Of a stretch of 54,151 bases of DNA, positions 17,588-26,965 are shown piece by piece. This DNA is from Lachnospiraceae bacterium (GTDB lineage Bacteria > Bacillota > Clostridia > Lachnospirales > Lachnospiraceae): NCBI GenBank assembly GCA_022799175.1, contig JAAWNY010000015.1, positions 1-54,151 of the forward strand, written 5' to 3'. The notes under the pieces are model-generated. The model worked only from the letters and a program-made list of their open reading frames with translations, made no database searches and had not been told where the DNA came from. The position numbers and the translations under genes are program-made. Position 1 is the first letter of the stretch, and every line of letters begins with the position of its first letter.

Positions 17588-17869
17588 AGAATCACCGCTC
17601 CTTTCTGACTTTTGTTGATGTTCTCATTATATCATATAAATTTTCAAAAGACTTTAATGATACCTTAGAGAATATTGAATATTTTCCGACAATTCTAACG
17701 TTATTCTTACGATAGTTACAAGACTATCACATTTTGTAACATTTCTATAAAAAACTTCTCTTACATTTTCTTTAATTCCATTCCCATTTTCGCCAAAATT
17801 CGCTATACTATTTCTGTAAATGACAAACCATTATCATCTGTACACAAATAATATAGGAGTCTGATTCGC

Positions 17870-19465
17870 ATGAAAATACATCATATTATGAAAAAGTTTC
17901 TCATCTTCTGTGCCACCACTCTGACACTTTTTTCCTTCCCGGCCTTCGCGTCCCCTGATGATCCCGGAAATGCTGTAGATAACACCGCTATTTCCGATCC
18001 TTCGCCAACGCTCTGGATCGTTGGCGATTCTACGGCCGCCGCATTTGACGATACTACCTACTACTATCCCCGCTATGGCTGGGGTACGCAACTCAGCCGA
18101 TATTTCCAGGGAATCTCCATTGAAAACCTGGCTGTGTCCGGTACCAGCACACAGAGTTTTCTGCAGACTGCTCAATACCAGCGATTACTCCAGGAAATGC
18201 AGCCGGGAGATTATCTGCTGATCGGCTTCGGACACAACGACGAAAAACCCGAATCCCTTCGCTATACCAATCCCAACACCTCGATCTCCACCCCTGGCTC
18301 CATTCAGAACTATTTATACGAATCTTATATCCGTCCAGCACAGGAGCGCGGCGTATCCCCATTGCTGTGCACCCCGATCGTCCGTCGCGACTTAGGGAAC
18401 AATTACACGGGCGCCAGCGGCCACATTACCAATCCACAGACCACCATTGAAGGCACTTTCGAGGGCGGCGATTACGCCAAGGCCATCCAGCGTGCCGGTG
18501 TTGCCAAAAATGTACCAGTTCTCGATCTGACGAAGCGAACTCGTGACATTTACACCCAATTAGGCGCCCAGGGTGTCAAAGATCGCCATGCCCGTAGTTC
18601 CTCCCGGGAAGCCAGCATCGACAACACGCATACCAATCTCTACGGCGCTGCCTACAATGCCTGGCTGATCGCCGACGAGCTTGCCAAGACCAGTTGCTCT
18701 CTGAAAAATTATCTTGCTGAAAATATCACCGCACCCGATCCTTCCCTTTTGTCTGTAAACCCGCTCTACCAGGAACGTACTTTTCAGCGCCCCGATAAAG
18801 AAAGCGCCCATTGGCCCACTATCGGAGACTGGAAAGGCACGGTATTCGGAGATATCGATGCCTATGAATATCTCAATGACATTTACTTCCATCTGTCTCC
18901 TTATGAAGATGAGATGATCTGGATGAAAGCTGGCCGTTTTGAGGGAAATGACAGCTCCACCGTAGGTGCCAGGGTGGGAAAGATCTCCACCACCACCGAT
19001 GGAATTGCCATGTATTACCAAGAGATTCCCGCTGACCGCAATTTCACTCTTTCGGCCGATGTGACTATCTATCATCTCGATCCCAACAACCAGGCTTCCT
19101 TTGGTCTGATGGTACGTGATGACATTTATCTTGACACTGTGACCAGCGATACTTTAGGCGACTATGTAGCCGCCGGACCACTGATGCTTGGTTCCGATAC
19201 GCCCTGGAACTGTTTCGCTCGTAAAAACGGCGTGCTGACTCAAGGAGGAACCGCTTCCCGGATCTATCAGCCGGGAGAGATCGTTCATGTGGAAATTCGC
19301 AAAACTTCCGATGGCTATACCTGCACCTTTGGCGATAACGCCCCCATATCCGCAGGTTTTGATTTTCCACTGACAACGATTGATTCCGAATATGTATATG
19401 CTGGAATGTTTGTGGCTAGAAGCGCCGAAGTGACATTCTGGAATGTTAATCTAGAATTACAATAA
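17870..19465 (+). CDS. Secreted SGNH/GDSL esterase with C-terminal beta domain
   Basis: A 531-residue secreted hydrolase. The signal peptide ends near AFAS (about 27). Residues 45-280 form an SGNH domain of the rhamnogalacturonan-acetylesterase type: GDST with Ser54, a conserved Gly in block II, GHND with Asn123, and D251NTH254 in block V. It therefore probably removes acetyl groups from polysaccharide. Residues about 320-531 form a beta-rich domain (repeated aromatic/Gly segments, FGLMVRDD) resembling a jelly-roll or laminin-G-like carbohydrate module; that part is only fold-level inference. GGAG lies ten bases before the ATG. It stands alone between two envelope-related clusters. Confidence 0.85.
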   Translation: MKIHHIMKKFLIFCATTLTLFSFPAFASPDDPGNAVDNTAISDPSPTLWIVGDSTAAAFDDTTYYYPRYGWGTQLSRYFQGISIENLAVSGTSTQSFLQTAQYQRLLQEMQPGDYLLIGFGHNDEKPESLRYTNPNTSISTPGSIQNYLYESYIRPAQERGVSPLLCTPIVRRDLGNNYTGASGHITNPQTTIEGTFEGGDYAKAIQRAGVAKNVPVLDLTKRTRDIYTQLGAQGVKDRHARSSSREASIDNTHTNLYGAAYNAWLIADELAKTSCSLKNYLAENITAPDPSLLSVNPLYQERTFQRPDKESAHWPTIGDWKGTVFGDIDAYEYLNDIYFHLSPYEDEMIWMKAGRFEGNDSSTVGARVGKISTTTDGIAMYYQEIPADRNFTLSADVTIYHLDPNNQASFGLMVRDDIYLDTVTSDTLGDYVAAGPLMLGSDTPWNCFARKNGVLTQGGTASRIYQPGEIVHVEIRKTSDGYTCTFGDNAPISAGFDFPLTTIDSEYVYAGMFVARSAEVTFWNVNLELQ

Positions 19466-19517
19466 TTTACTTTCCCTAAACAGTTACTTAATAAATCCTC
19501 ACTATAAATTCAATATC

Positions 19518-19683
19518 ATGATGTTGGGGTCAAAAGGTAGTTTACATTTGAATTGTTTTAATTGTATTAAAATTAATTGAAATTATATTCTCAAATGTTC
19601 CTACAAAATATATCAAAATAACACACAATTCAAAAACAATTGCTGCATTTTATATATTCGTGACCTTTTACCCCCAGCATCAT
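19518..19683. repeat. AT-rich element with inverted terminal repeats (MITE-like)
   Basis: A roughly 166-base AT-rich segment bounded by inverted repeats: ATGATGTTGGGGTCAAAAGG at 19518-19537 and its near-complement, TGACCTTTTACCCCCAGCAT then CAT, at 19661-19683. The ends match at about 18 of 22 positions with one indel. No gene lies inside. Its right end overlaps the left end of palindromic repeat copy C. It could be a miniature transposable element; the window shows only one copy. Confidence 0.5.
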
Positions 19684-19889
19684 CTCATTCAGACAAGAAA
19701 ACAAAAAAACGCAGCCCAGGAAGCGGGGAGCGAAACAGCGAGAAATCGTCTGTGGATTTTGACTTTGCAGAGATTTAGAAGTCCTTAAATGCCTGATTTT
19801 AGGAATTCTTAATCTCGAAACCGGAAAAAGGAGCAGACGATTTCTCGCTGTTTCGCTCTCCGCTTCCTGGGCGTACCCTTTGCCATTTA
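19679..19889 (+). repeat. Palindromic repeat, copy C (core deleted)
   Basis: It has both outer arms (left about 19711-19746, right about 19829-19868) that pair over about 36 bases with one mismatch, using a sequence different from other copies (GGGGAGCGAAACAGCGAG). The inner arms are kept but the central hairpin is missing: TTAAATGCCTGA runs straight into TTTTAGGAATTC. The right end is GGCGTACCCTTTGCCA. It lies between the 3' ends of the SGNH esterase and dehydrogenase genes, where the hairpin may also end transcription. Confidence 0.88.
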
Positions 19890-19924
19890 CCACCCTCTCT
19901 TCCAAACGAAACATCCCCAATTCT

Positions 19925-21049
19925 TCATTCAAACAATCCCATCACCTTTACATAATCCTCTGTCTTATCCCGCATCAGTTCCAGACCTCTTGCCAAGTTT
20001 TCCAAAGAAAACCGCTGCGAGATCATCGCTGCCGGAAAGATTTTCTTTCGATCCAACCTTTCAATCACATAATGCCAGTCATCCTCAAATTCCCGAGTAT
20101 AAGAAGAATTCCAAGTGCCAAAAACCGTCAGCTGATTGCGCAGAATCTTCCAATACACCTCTTTTTCCAGCGTCATATCCGAATAAGGATTCCCCACCAA
20201 CACCACCTTCCCTGCTGGTGCCGTACCATCTACAGCCAAAGCATACGTCTCCTTCTTTCCCACACACTCAAAGTATCGGTCCACTCCCACTCCACCTGTG
20301 CGCTCCATCAGCCATTGATGCTGATTCTGCCTGCGGCTATCACAATAACAGGATTCTTCCAGTCCCAGCTTCAACGCCAGTTCCTTCTGGAAGTCTTTAT
20401 TCCCTATGGCATAAACCTCCCGAACTCCGGCTTCTTTGAGAAACATCAAAAGCAGCAGACCAATGGTTCCCAGCCCGCAAACGGCTATTTTACATAAAAG
20501 CTCCTCGTCCGGCAAATTTTCTCTATCCGATATCGCCATCTTACCTGTCGCATGAACGGCCGCCCCCATGTCTTTATTTGGTAACATTCTCCTCATCGCA
20601 TGAACGGCTACTGCCATAGGCTCCAACATCGCTGCTTCCTCAAAACTCACCTGTTGCGGAAGCGAAATCAGATTCCACACCGGAACCACCACATATTCCG
20701 CAAACCCGCCATCCCGGCGAGATCCCAGATAATCGTAATTCCGGCACATTTCAAATTGCTTTTTTTGACAAGGACCACAAACTCGACAGGGAATCAACGG
20801 AAATACCCCCACTCTTTGTCCCAGCCATTTCTTATCTACATCCTCTCCCAGCCCTACTACTTCTCCCGAAAATTCATGTCCCGGAATCAACGGATGCCTG
20901 TGAGCACCAGTCCGATAGATTCTAGGTATATCAGAACCACAGATTCCGACTGCTTTCACAGCAATTAATACCTCCCCCAATCCCGGCGTCGGCGTCGGCA
21001 CATTCTCAAATACTAGATTATCGATTCCATGTAATACCCACGCTTTCAT
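19925..21049 (-). CDS. Zn-dependent medium-chain dehydrogenase, TarJ/GatD-like
   Basis: A 374-residue MDR-family enzyme. The catalytic zinc site shows Cys37 (GICGSD), His58 and Glu59 (PGHE). The structural zinc is bound by Cys88, 91, 94 and 102, and GLGTIGLLL opens the NAD(P)-binding domain. The best guess is ribulose-5-phosphate reductase (TarJ), because it overlaps a cytidylyltransferase gene by four bases (ATGA) and the pair would make CDP-ribitol. A galactitol- or other polyol-phosphate dehydrogenase is the alternative. The ATG at 21049 has AGGAG ten bases upstream; a GTG three codons earlier is less likely. Confidence 0.78.
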   Translation of the reverse strand: MKAWVLHGIDNLVFENVPTPTPGLGEVLIAVKAVGICGSDIPRIYRTGAHRHPLIPGHEFSGEVVGLGEDVDKKWLGQRVGVFPLIPCRVCGPCQKKQFEMCRNYDYLGSRRDGGFAEYVVVPVWNLISLPQQVSFEEAAMLEPMAVAVHAMRRMLPNKDMGAAVHATGKMAISDRENLPDEELLCKIAVCGLGTIGLLLLMFLKEAGVREVYAIGNKDFQKELALKLGLEESCYCDSRRQNQHQWLMERTGGVGVDRYFECVGKKETYALAVDGTAPAGKVVLVGNPYSDMTLEKEVYWKILRNQLTVFGTWNSSYTREFEDDWHYVIERLDRKKIFPAAMISQRFSLENLARGLELMRDKTEDYVKVMGLFE

Positions 21050-21762
21050 CTTTTCCACTCTCCTTCAGCAATCATTTTACAGAATCTCTCCAGATCCGCC
21101 TTGGTTGTAATCTTAAAATTCCCCTCGTCTCCAGGAATCATGGCAATATCCATTCCTGCGAGAATTGCTGGCTCCGTCGAACCATTAATCTTCAGAATAT
21201 CATCTGGCAGAAGTCGCCGATTCGCCTCATAATACCGTCCCAGAACAAAAACTTCCGGGGCCTGCCCCGCGTAAATAGTACTGCGATCCAAAAGCTTCTC
21301 CACTCTCTGTCCATCCCGACTGTAATAGACGGTATCCTTCATCGGCAGCACCGGCATAGCCCCGTCATGTCCCACTGCTCCCTGCAGGCAAGACGAAATC
21401 TGCTCCATCGACAAAAGCGGTCTCGCCGCATCGTGCACCAACACATAAGCCCCTTCCTCGCCATAACCGCTCACATCTTCCAGGCCGTGAAAAATCGACA
21501 ACTGCCGATTTTCTCCTGGCAGCGAAAATCCACGAAACTTCGACTCCCACAGCCCCCGCGACAGCCTCTCTCCACACTGGACAATCGTCTTCTGCCACTC
21601 GGGATCGGCCACAATCTGAACCGCGTCAATGTCTGGGTGGGCAAATAATGTCTCCATACAATAAGCACAAATCCGTTTGTCGCCTGCTATAATATACTGT
21701 TTGGGGATATCGGAGCCCATCCGACTCCCGGTTCCCCCGGATAATAATAAAGCAATGTTCAT
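21046..21762 (-). CDS. IspD/TarI-family cytidylyltransferase
   Basis: A 238-residue nucleotidyltransferase that joins CMP from CTP to a polyol phosphate. The N-terminal CTP motif LLSGGTGSRMGSDIPKQY is clear, with VHDAARP in mid-protein and the C-terminal DLERF segment. The family covers IspD (methylerythritol phosphate, isoprenoid synthesis) and TarI (ribitol-5-phosphate, teichoic acid). Coupling to a TarJ-like dehydrogenase and an LtaS-like gene points to TarI. Isoprenoid enzymes of the MEP pathway are not nearby. It is translationally coupled to the dehydrogenase through an ATGA overlap. Confidence 0.82.
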   Translation of the reverse strand: MNIALLLSGGTGSRMGSDIPKQYIIAGDKRICAYCMETLFAHPDIDAVQIVADPEWQKTIVQCGERLSRGLWESKFRGFSLPGENRQLSIFHGLEDVSGYGEEGAYVLVHDAARPLLSMEQISSCLQGAVGHDGAMPVLPMKDTVYYSRDGQRVEKLLDRSTIYAGQAPEVFVLGRYYEANRRLLPDDILKINGSTEPAILAGMDIAMIPGDEGNFKITTKADLERFCKMIAEGEWKR

Positions 21763-21871
21763 CGTTCGTTTCGCCTCTTTCTTCTTTGATTTCCAAAATC
21801 AGTTGCTATACATCCATTCTCAACTGCTATTCTTCCTAGTAAAACAAGTTTACATCTTCTTTCATTTTTCA

Positions 21872-23866
21872 CTATGGTAACGTAAACAATTCTTTCTTCT
21901 CTTTGGTCTTCGCCTCCATACTATGATTATACACCAGACATTCATAATCTTCTATCAGCTTCTGGTAAGGGCATGTCTCGGATCGGGCCTCTTCCCAGCT
22001 ATAAAAGTCTCCGTTCTTTTCCAGACATCCTATGGGGTGCACTACCGGAATGCTCTCCGACATTTTCAGCAAGAATTGTTGAAAAGGCGTCATTTCCAGA
22101 TTGGCCAGATCCAACACATGTGAAGACAAAAACACAGCTCCTAACCGTCCCATTTCTCTTTCTGGTTGTTCATAATTCGTCCAGATCACAAAGGGGGTTT
22201 CATACCACATCAGGCGCTTTGCCGCCGGTACTTCTTCACTGGGAATCCCATAAATCTCATCAAAAAACGCATCCTCCACTCCTGGCTGGTGATCCCCAAA
22301 CATAACAATCATCGTTGGTTCTTTACAGGCTGAAAAATATTCCGTAAGCTCTCGAAACGCCTCATCCGACCGCCTGACCAGAGAAAGATACTGATCCGTC
22401 TTGGGATACTTTCCTCTCAGAGGGCCGGTCAGCCATACCTCTTCCTGAAAATTGTCATAAGTGCCTTCATACCCCCCATGATTCTGCATGGTAACATTAA
22501 ATACAAACAGCTTATCTCGAGGATCTTTTTTCTGCTCTACCTGCTCGATAATTTTCTGATAATCACCGCGATCGCTGACATAATTGCGTATTGTTTCACA
22601 TCCCTTATAATCATCCCCTGCCACAAACGCATCAAATCCCATATTGGTATAACACCGATCACGATTCCAGTTTTCTGCTGGATAAGGATGCATAGCCACG
22701 GTTTCATAACCCTGACTCTTTAATGTGCTGACCAAAGAATTCGTATCGGGTTTGACATAGAACTGATAAGCAATCACTCCCGAGGGCAGTAGCGCTATGG
22801 AATCTCCGGTCAAAAATTCAAACTCAGAGTTACTGGTCCAGGCGCCAAACACTGGTACGCACAGATTGCCCCGGACAGTATTCTTTTTCAAGCTTTTCAA
22901 ATAGGGAAAATATTCCTGATTCGTGGAAAAATCTCCCACAACCCGCAGATCCGAAAGACTTTCATTCATAATACAGATCAGATTTACCGGTTGTATCTGG
23001 TCTTGTGTGGATTTTCTTTTTCCCTTCTCTTCCGTCTTCCCCTCTTCTTTAACCATTTCCCAGGACTCTTCATTTTCTCTAAAGACTTCCTGTAAAATCC
23101 TTTCTATTTCCTTCCCTGGATACTCGCGCGCGTTTTTTTGGGTATCTGCTTCGTTTTTGAATGCTTCTTCTCCCACCACCTGCTCATAGATCTCCTCCAA
23201 TCGTGCCATCGAATAGCCCTCGGGCGGTGACTTTACCATATATTTCATAGAAATTGCCGTCACTAAGATATATCCCTGGTGCTGGTAAGTATCTTTCATT
23301 TCCCACATATTGATTTCCAAACCCTGTCCTGGCACGATAGACAGATAAAAATAAAACACAAATCCTACCGCTATTCCGGCAAATCCAATCCCACCAATCA
23401 GCCATTCTTTCCACCACCGCAATCTCGCAGGAAAAAGCATTACCAACAAGTTCAACCATAGCATAGCAATACCTGCCTCCCGCATAACATCGGTCAGCTC
23501 AATCACATAATTCTCTGCCACAGTCATGGCCGTTCCAATTGCCAACATATCCCACACCATGATCGGCGTACCACGAAATTCTTCCACCAATGCCTCTGCC
23601 ACCGCCAGCAAAAATAGCATCGAAGAAACCACTGGTACGGCAATACGGCTGGTGCCACTGAAAGCAAAGAAAAATAAATAGAAAGCGCCAATCCACAAAA
23701 TATTCAAAAGCGCCCGCGATTCCCCGATTTCTTGCAGATTACCAGTAATGGTTTCAAATATTATGTAAGAGAACAGCGGCATCAGAAAAAGCAGCAGGAA
23801 TCCTGCCGCCCTCCAAAACAGCTTTATCTCAAATTTTAAAATTTTCTGACATTTTCTGGCTGTCAT
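21872..23866 (-). CDS. LtaS-like membrane sulfatase-fold phosphotransferase
   Basis: About 664 residues. Five or so membrane helices occupy the first 200 residues. A charged linker follows, then an extracellular alkaline-phosphatase/sulfatase domain. Metal and catalytic motifs match lipoteichoic acid synthases: IMNESLSDL (metal Glu), AWTSNSEFEFLTG with the Thr nucleophile, MHPYPAENWNRD, and FGDHQPG with the late Asp-His pair. It would transfer glycerol- or polyol-phosphate units onto a lipid or glycan outside the membrane. It lies 60 bases after dppF and 109 before the tarI-like gene. I chose the ATG at 23866; a GTG at 23890 is also possible. Confidence 0.87.
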   Translation of the reverse strand: MTARKCQKILKFEIKLFWRAAGFLLLFLMPLFSYIIFETITGNLQEIGESRALLNILWIGAFYLFFFAFSGTSRIAVPVVSSMLFLLAVAEALVEEFRGTPIMVWDMLAIGTAMTVAENYVIELTDVMREAGIAMLWLNLLVMLFPARLRWWKEWLIGGIGFAGIAVGFVFYFYLSIVPGQGLEINMWEMKDTYQHQGYILVTAISMKYMVKSPPEGYSMARLEEIYEQVVGEEAFKNEADTQKNAREYPGKEIERILQEVFRENEESWEMVKEEGKTEEKGKRKSTQDQIQPVNLICIMNESLSDLRVVGDFSTNQEYFPYLKSLKKNTVRGNLCVPVFGAWTSNSEFEFLTGDSIALLPSGVIAYQFYVKPDTNSLVSTLKSQGYETVAMHPYPAENWNRDRCYTNMGFDAFVAGDDYKGCETIRNYVSDRGDYQKIIEQVEQKKDPRDKLFVFNVTMQNHGGYEGTYDNFQEEVWLTGPLRGKYPKTDQYLSLVRRSDEAFRELTEYFSACKEPTMIVMFGDHQPGVEDAFFDEIYGIPSEEVPAAKRLMWYETPFVIWTNYEQPEREMGRLGAVFLSSHVLDLANLEMTPFQQFLLKMSESIPVVHPIGCLEKNGDFYSWEEARSETCPYQKLIEDYECLVYNHSMEAKTKEKKELFTLP

Positions 23867-23925
23867 TCTCTTCCCAATCCTCTCTGCCACTTCACAGATT
23901 CTCTTTTGTTACATTTTTGTATTAG

Positions 23926-24918
23926 TCATTCTCCTTGCCCCAATGGGAAATGACAAAATACTTGTCGCTCTTTTACTTCCCGACACCCCGGTACCTTCTG
24001 GCGGCAAATGTCCTTTGCGTATGGGCATCGGGTATGAAAGCGGCAACCGGAAGGCGGATTCACTGGTGAAGGAATCTCTCCGGACAATAGTTCTTTCTCC
24101 TGGCTGCGCAACCGCGGATCCGCTTTGGGAATCGCATTCAGTAAAAAGCGGGTATAAGGATGTAACGGCTGTTCATATAACTCTTCTGTATTTCCAATCT
24201 CGCATATACTTCCCAAAAACATGACACATACCCGATCGGCAATAAATTTCACCACACTCAGATCATGGGAGATAAACAGATAGGTCAGACCATATCTTGC
24301 CTGCAGATCCTTCAAAAGGTTTAGCACCTGCGACTGGATCGACACATCCAACGCGGATACTGGTTCATCACAAATAATCAGTCGTGGATTTAGCGCAATT
24401 GCCCGGGCTATTCCAATCCGCTGCCGCTGGCCACCGGAAAACTGATGGGGATAACGGTTGTAAAATTCATGAGCAATTCCCACCTCTTGCATCAGCTCCC
24501 GCACCCGCGCCTCCCGCTCCTTCTTATCTCTCATGCCATAAGTCAAAAGCGGCTCGCCAATGATCTGTCCCACACTCATCCGCGGATTTAGCGACGCGTA
24601 CGGATCCTGAAAAATAATCTGCATCTCTCTGCGAATCCTGGAAAACTCCGCCTCGCTCATCCCGACAATTTCCTGTCCCTGATATAAAATCTCGCCAGCC
24701 GTCGACGCCAACAGTCGAATCAGTACTCGTCCCAAAGTGCTTTTTCCACAACCGGATTCCCCGACTAAGGCCAGTGTCTCTCCCTCATAAATCTTCAGGT
24801 TGACATCAGTCACTGCATGTACCACCTGAGGATTTTTTCTACTCCCGCCAACTGGGAATTCCTTCACCAGCTTCTTTGCCTCCAAAAGCACCCGGCTCTC
24901 CCTGTCTTTGCTACTCAT
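23926..24918 (-). CDS. dppF: Oligopeptide/dipeptide ABC transporter ATPase (DppF/OppF)
   Basis: The second ATPase of a peptide importer, 330 residues. Walker A GESGCGKSTLG, signature FSGGQRQRIGIARA, Walker B LIICDEPVSALD and the H-loop SHDLS are all intact. The C-terminal oligopeptide_HPY extension carries a Cys cluster (GCRFHTRCPYAKDIC). The ATG at 24918 has GTGGAGG eight bases upstream and overlaps the end of dppD by eight bases. It is the last gene of the dpp operon. Confidence 0.93.
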   Translation of the reverse strand: MSSKDRESRVLLEAKKLVKEFPVGGSRKNPQVVHAVTDVNLKIYEGETLALVGESGCGKSTLGRVLIRLLASTAGEILYQGQEIVGMSEAEFSRIRREMQIIFQDPYASLNPRMSVGQIIGEPLLTYGMRDKKEREARVRELMQEVGIAHEFYNRYPHQFSGGQRQRIGIARAIALNPRLIICDEPVSALDVSIQSQVLNLLKDLQARYGLTYLFISHDLSVVKFIADRVCVMFLGSICEIGNTEELYEQPLHPYTRFLLNAIPKADPRLRSQEKELLSGEIPSPVNPPSGCRFHTRCPYAKDICRQKVPGCREVKERQVFCHFPLGQGE

Positions 24919-25915
24919 CCAACTGTCCTCCACTTTCATACTGGAAACATCTCACTCCATGGCTGTCTGTCTCATGGTCATTTTTCGCCTCATACAGACA
25001 AGGCTTCTCCACAAAACATCTCTCTTGCGCCTGATCACAACGAGTGCAAAAGCTGCATCCTTTTGGCAGATGCAAAAGGTTTGGCACCACGCCCTCGATA
25101 GTATAAAGTCTCTCTGCTTTCTCATCAAGTTTCGGAATGGATTTCAGCAAACCTTGCGTATAAGGATGGCTGGGATGTTCAAAGAGAGCAAACGTCTCTG
25201 CCTGCTCCATAACCTTCCCAGCATACATCACATACACATAATCACAAACCTCCGCCACCACCCCCATGTTGTGCGTGATAAGAATGATCGACGTTCCCTG
25301 CTCCTCACACAACTTTTTCATCAGCCGCAAAATCTGCGCTTCAATCGTCACATCCAGCGCTGTCGTCGGCTCGTCCGCGATCATCACCTTCGGCCGGCAA
25401 ACCATTGCCATGCCGATCATCACCCGTTGGCGCAGCCCACCGGATAACTGATGCGGGTAACTATAATAGCGCTTCTCTGGCTCCGGAATTCCTACTGCCT
25501 GGAAAATATCAAGTACCCGCTCTCTTGCTTCATTCTTAGTCACCTTCTGGTGCAACAAAATCGCTTCTTGCACCTGCTTTCCCACCGGATAGACCGGATT
25601 TAAAGAAGTCATCGGCTCCTGAAAAATCATTGAAATCTCATTTCCACGCACTTGTGAAAGTTCTTTTCGCGTCAAATGAGTAATATCTCGTCCATTTAGA
25701 ATGATGTTTCCTCCTACCACCCGGCCCGGATAGCGCAAAAGTCCCATCACCGACATTGCCGTCATACTTTTTCCGCAACCGGATTCTCCCACAATACCGA
25801 CGATCTTCCCTGGCGGTACCTGAATGCTGACTCCATCCACTGCCGGCACTTCACCTTTGGCCGTAAAGAAATGAGACCGCAAATTCCTGATGTCCAATAC
25901 CATTGCTTCCCTCAT
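24911..25915 (-). CDS. dppD: Oligopeptide/dipeptide ABC transporter ATPase (DppD/OppD)
   Basis: The first ATPase of the importer, 334 residues. Walker A GESGCGKSMTA, signature LSGGLRQRVMIGMA, Walker B VMIADEPTTALD and the His loop THNMGVV are complete. The C-terminal extension has CSFCTRCDQAQERC, the Cys motif usual in DppD/OppD. GGGGAGGAG lies five bases before the ATG. It sits 13 bases after dppC and overlaps dppF by eight bases, so the pair of ATPases should be made in equal amounts. Confidence 0.94.
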   Translation of the reverse strand: MREAMVLDIRNLRSHFFTAKGEVPAVDGVSIQVPPGKIVGIVGESGCGKSMTAMSVMGLLRYPGRVVGGNIILNGRDITHLTRKELSQVRGNEISMIFQEPMTSLNPVYPVGKQVQEAILLHQKVTKNEARERVLDIFQAVGIPEPEKRYYSYPHQLSGGLRQRVMIGMAMVCRPKVMIADEPTTALDVTIEAQILRLMKKLCEEQGTSIILITHNMGVVAEVCDYVYVMYAGKVMEQAETFALFEHPSHPYTQGLLKSIPKLDEKAERLYTIEGVVPNLLHLPKGCSFCTRCDQAQERCFVEKPCLYEAKNDHETDSHGVRCFQYESGGQLDE

Positions 25916-25928
25916 CCGTTCTCCTCCC

Positions 25929-26906
25929 CTACTGCTCCTTCAAATAGGGATCTAGCACATCCCGCAGGCCATCTCCCAAAAAATTAAACGCCAATACCAC
26001 AATCATGATCGCCACACTGGGGGCAATGGAAAGCCACGGTTCTGAAAATAAGTACTTTTTGCCCCGAACCACCATCAGTCCCCAGCTCGCCGAAGGCGGT
26101 TGGGCCCCGATTCCCAGAAAACTTAATGACGCCTCCGACAAAATCGCCGACGGAATATTTAAGGTAAACAGAACAATCAGCGAAGGCAGACAATTTGGCA
26201 GAATATGCCGGAACATGATCGTCCATTTCTTCACTCCGATCGAGCGCGCTGCTTCCACAAACTCCTTTTCTTTCAACGATAGCGTCTGTGAACGTACAAT
26301 CCGGGCTGTTCCTGCCCAGTTCACCAGACTTAAAGCAATAAAAATATTGATTAAGCCGCCTCCCATCGTATACATGACCACCATCGCCAACAACAAAGAC
26401 GGAAAAGCCAACATCACATCGGCTAAACGCATAATAATAAAATCTGTCTTTCCCCCATAAAATCCGGCACAAAGTCCCAATATCGTACCGATTGTCATGG
26501 AAATCAAGGTCGGAACCAGTCCTACCGTCAGCGAAATCCGCGCACCAAAAATAATTCTGCTCAGCACATCGCGCCCTAATTCGTCCGTCCCCAGCCAATG
26601 AGCCATGCTGGGATCTTGCAGCCGGTCAGTCAAACTTTGTGCCAGATGATCATAGGGCGCTACCAGCGGCGCATACACTGCCGCCAAGAGCATCAGCACA
26701 ATCACCAATGCTGAGAACGCCGCCATTTTATTTTGTCGCATCAGCGTCCTCAACTTATCCGCCCAGGTATCGGACTCGCCCAACTGTGCACTGGTCTCTT
26801 CCCGATCCGGCATACCAGCCCTGGCCATTCCTCCGACTCCCACAGCCGTCGCCTCTTTTTTCTTTTCCCGGCTCTTCCCTGTCAACCGTGCTCTCTCATC
26901 TGTCAT
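25929..26906 (-). CDS. dppC: Peptide ABC transporter permease (DppC)
   Basis: A 325-residue membrane protein. About 60 residues of charged, Gly-rich cytoplasmic N-terminus precede the first membrane helix (AAFSALVIVLMLLAAVYAPLV). The LGTDELGRDVLSR segment and the EAA loop (AARSIGVKKWTIMFRHILPN) are typical of DppC/OppC. Five further helices follow. GGGAGG precedes the ATG. It lies 59 bases downstream of dppB. Confidence 0.93.
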   Translation of the reverse strand: MTDERARLTGKSREKKKEATAVGVGGMARAGMPDREETSAQLGESDTWADKLRTLMRQNKMAAFSALVIVLMLLAAVYAPLVAPYDHLAQSLTDRLQDPSMAHWLGTDELGRDVLSRIIFGARISLTVGLVPTLISMTIGTILGLCAGFYGGKTDFIIMRLADVMLAFPSLLLAMVVMYTMGGGLINIFIALSLVNWAGTARIVRSQTLSLKEKEFVEAARSIGVKKWTIMFRHILPNCLPSLIVLFTLNIPSAILSEASLSFLGIGAQPPSASWGLMVVRGKKYLFSEPWLSIAPSVAIMIVVLAFNFLGDGLRDVLDPYLKEQ

Positions 26907-26965
26907 ATTCTCATCCTCCCGGCTTTTTCATCTGCCAGCTATTGTCTTCTGCCATTGCCATATTT

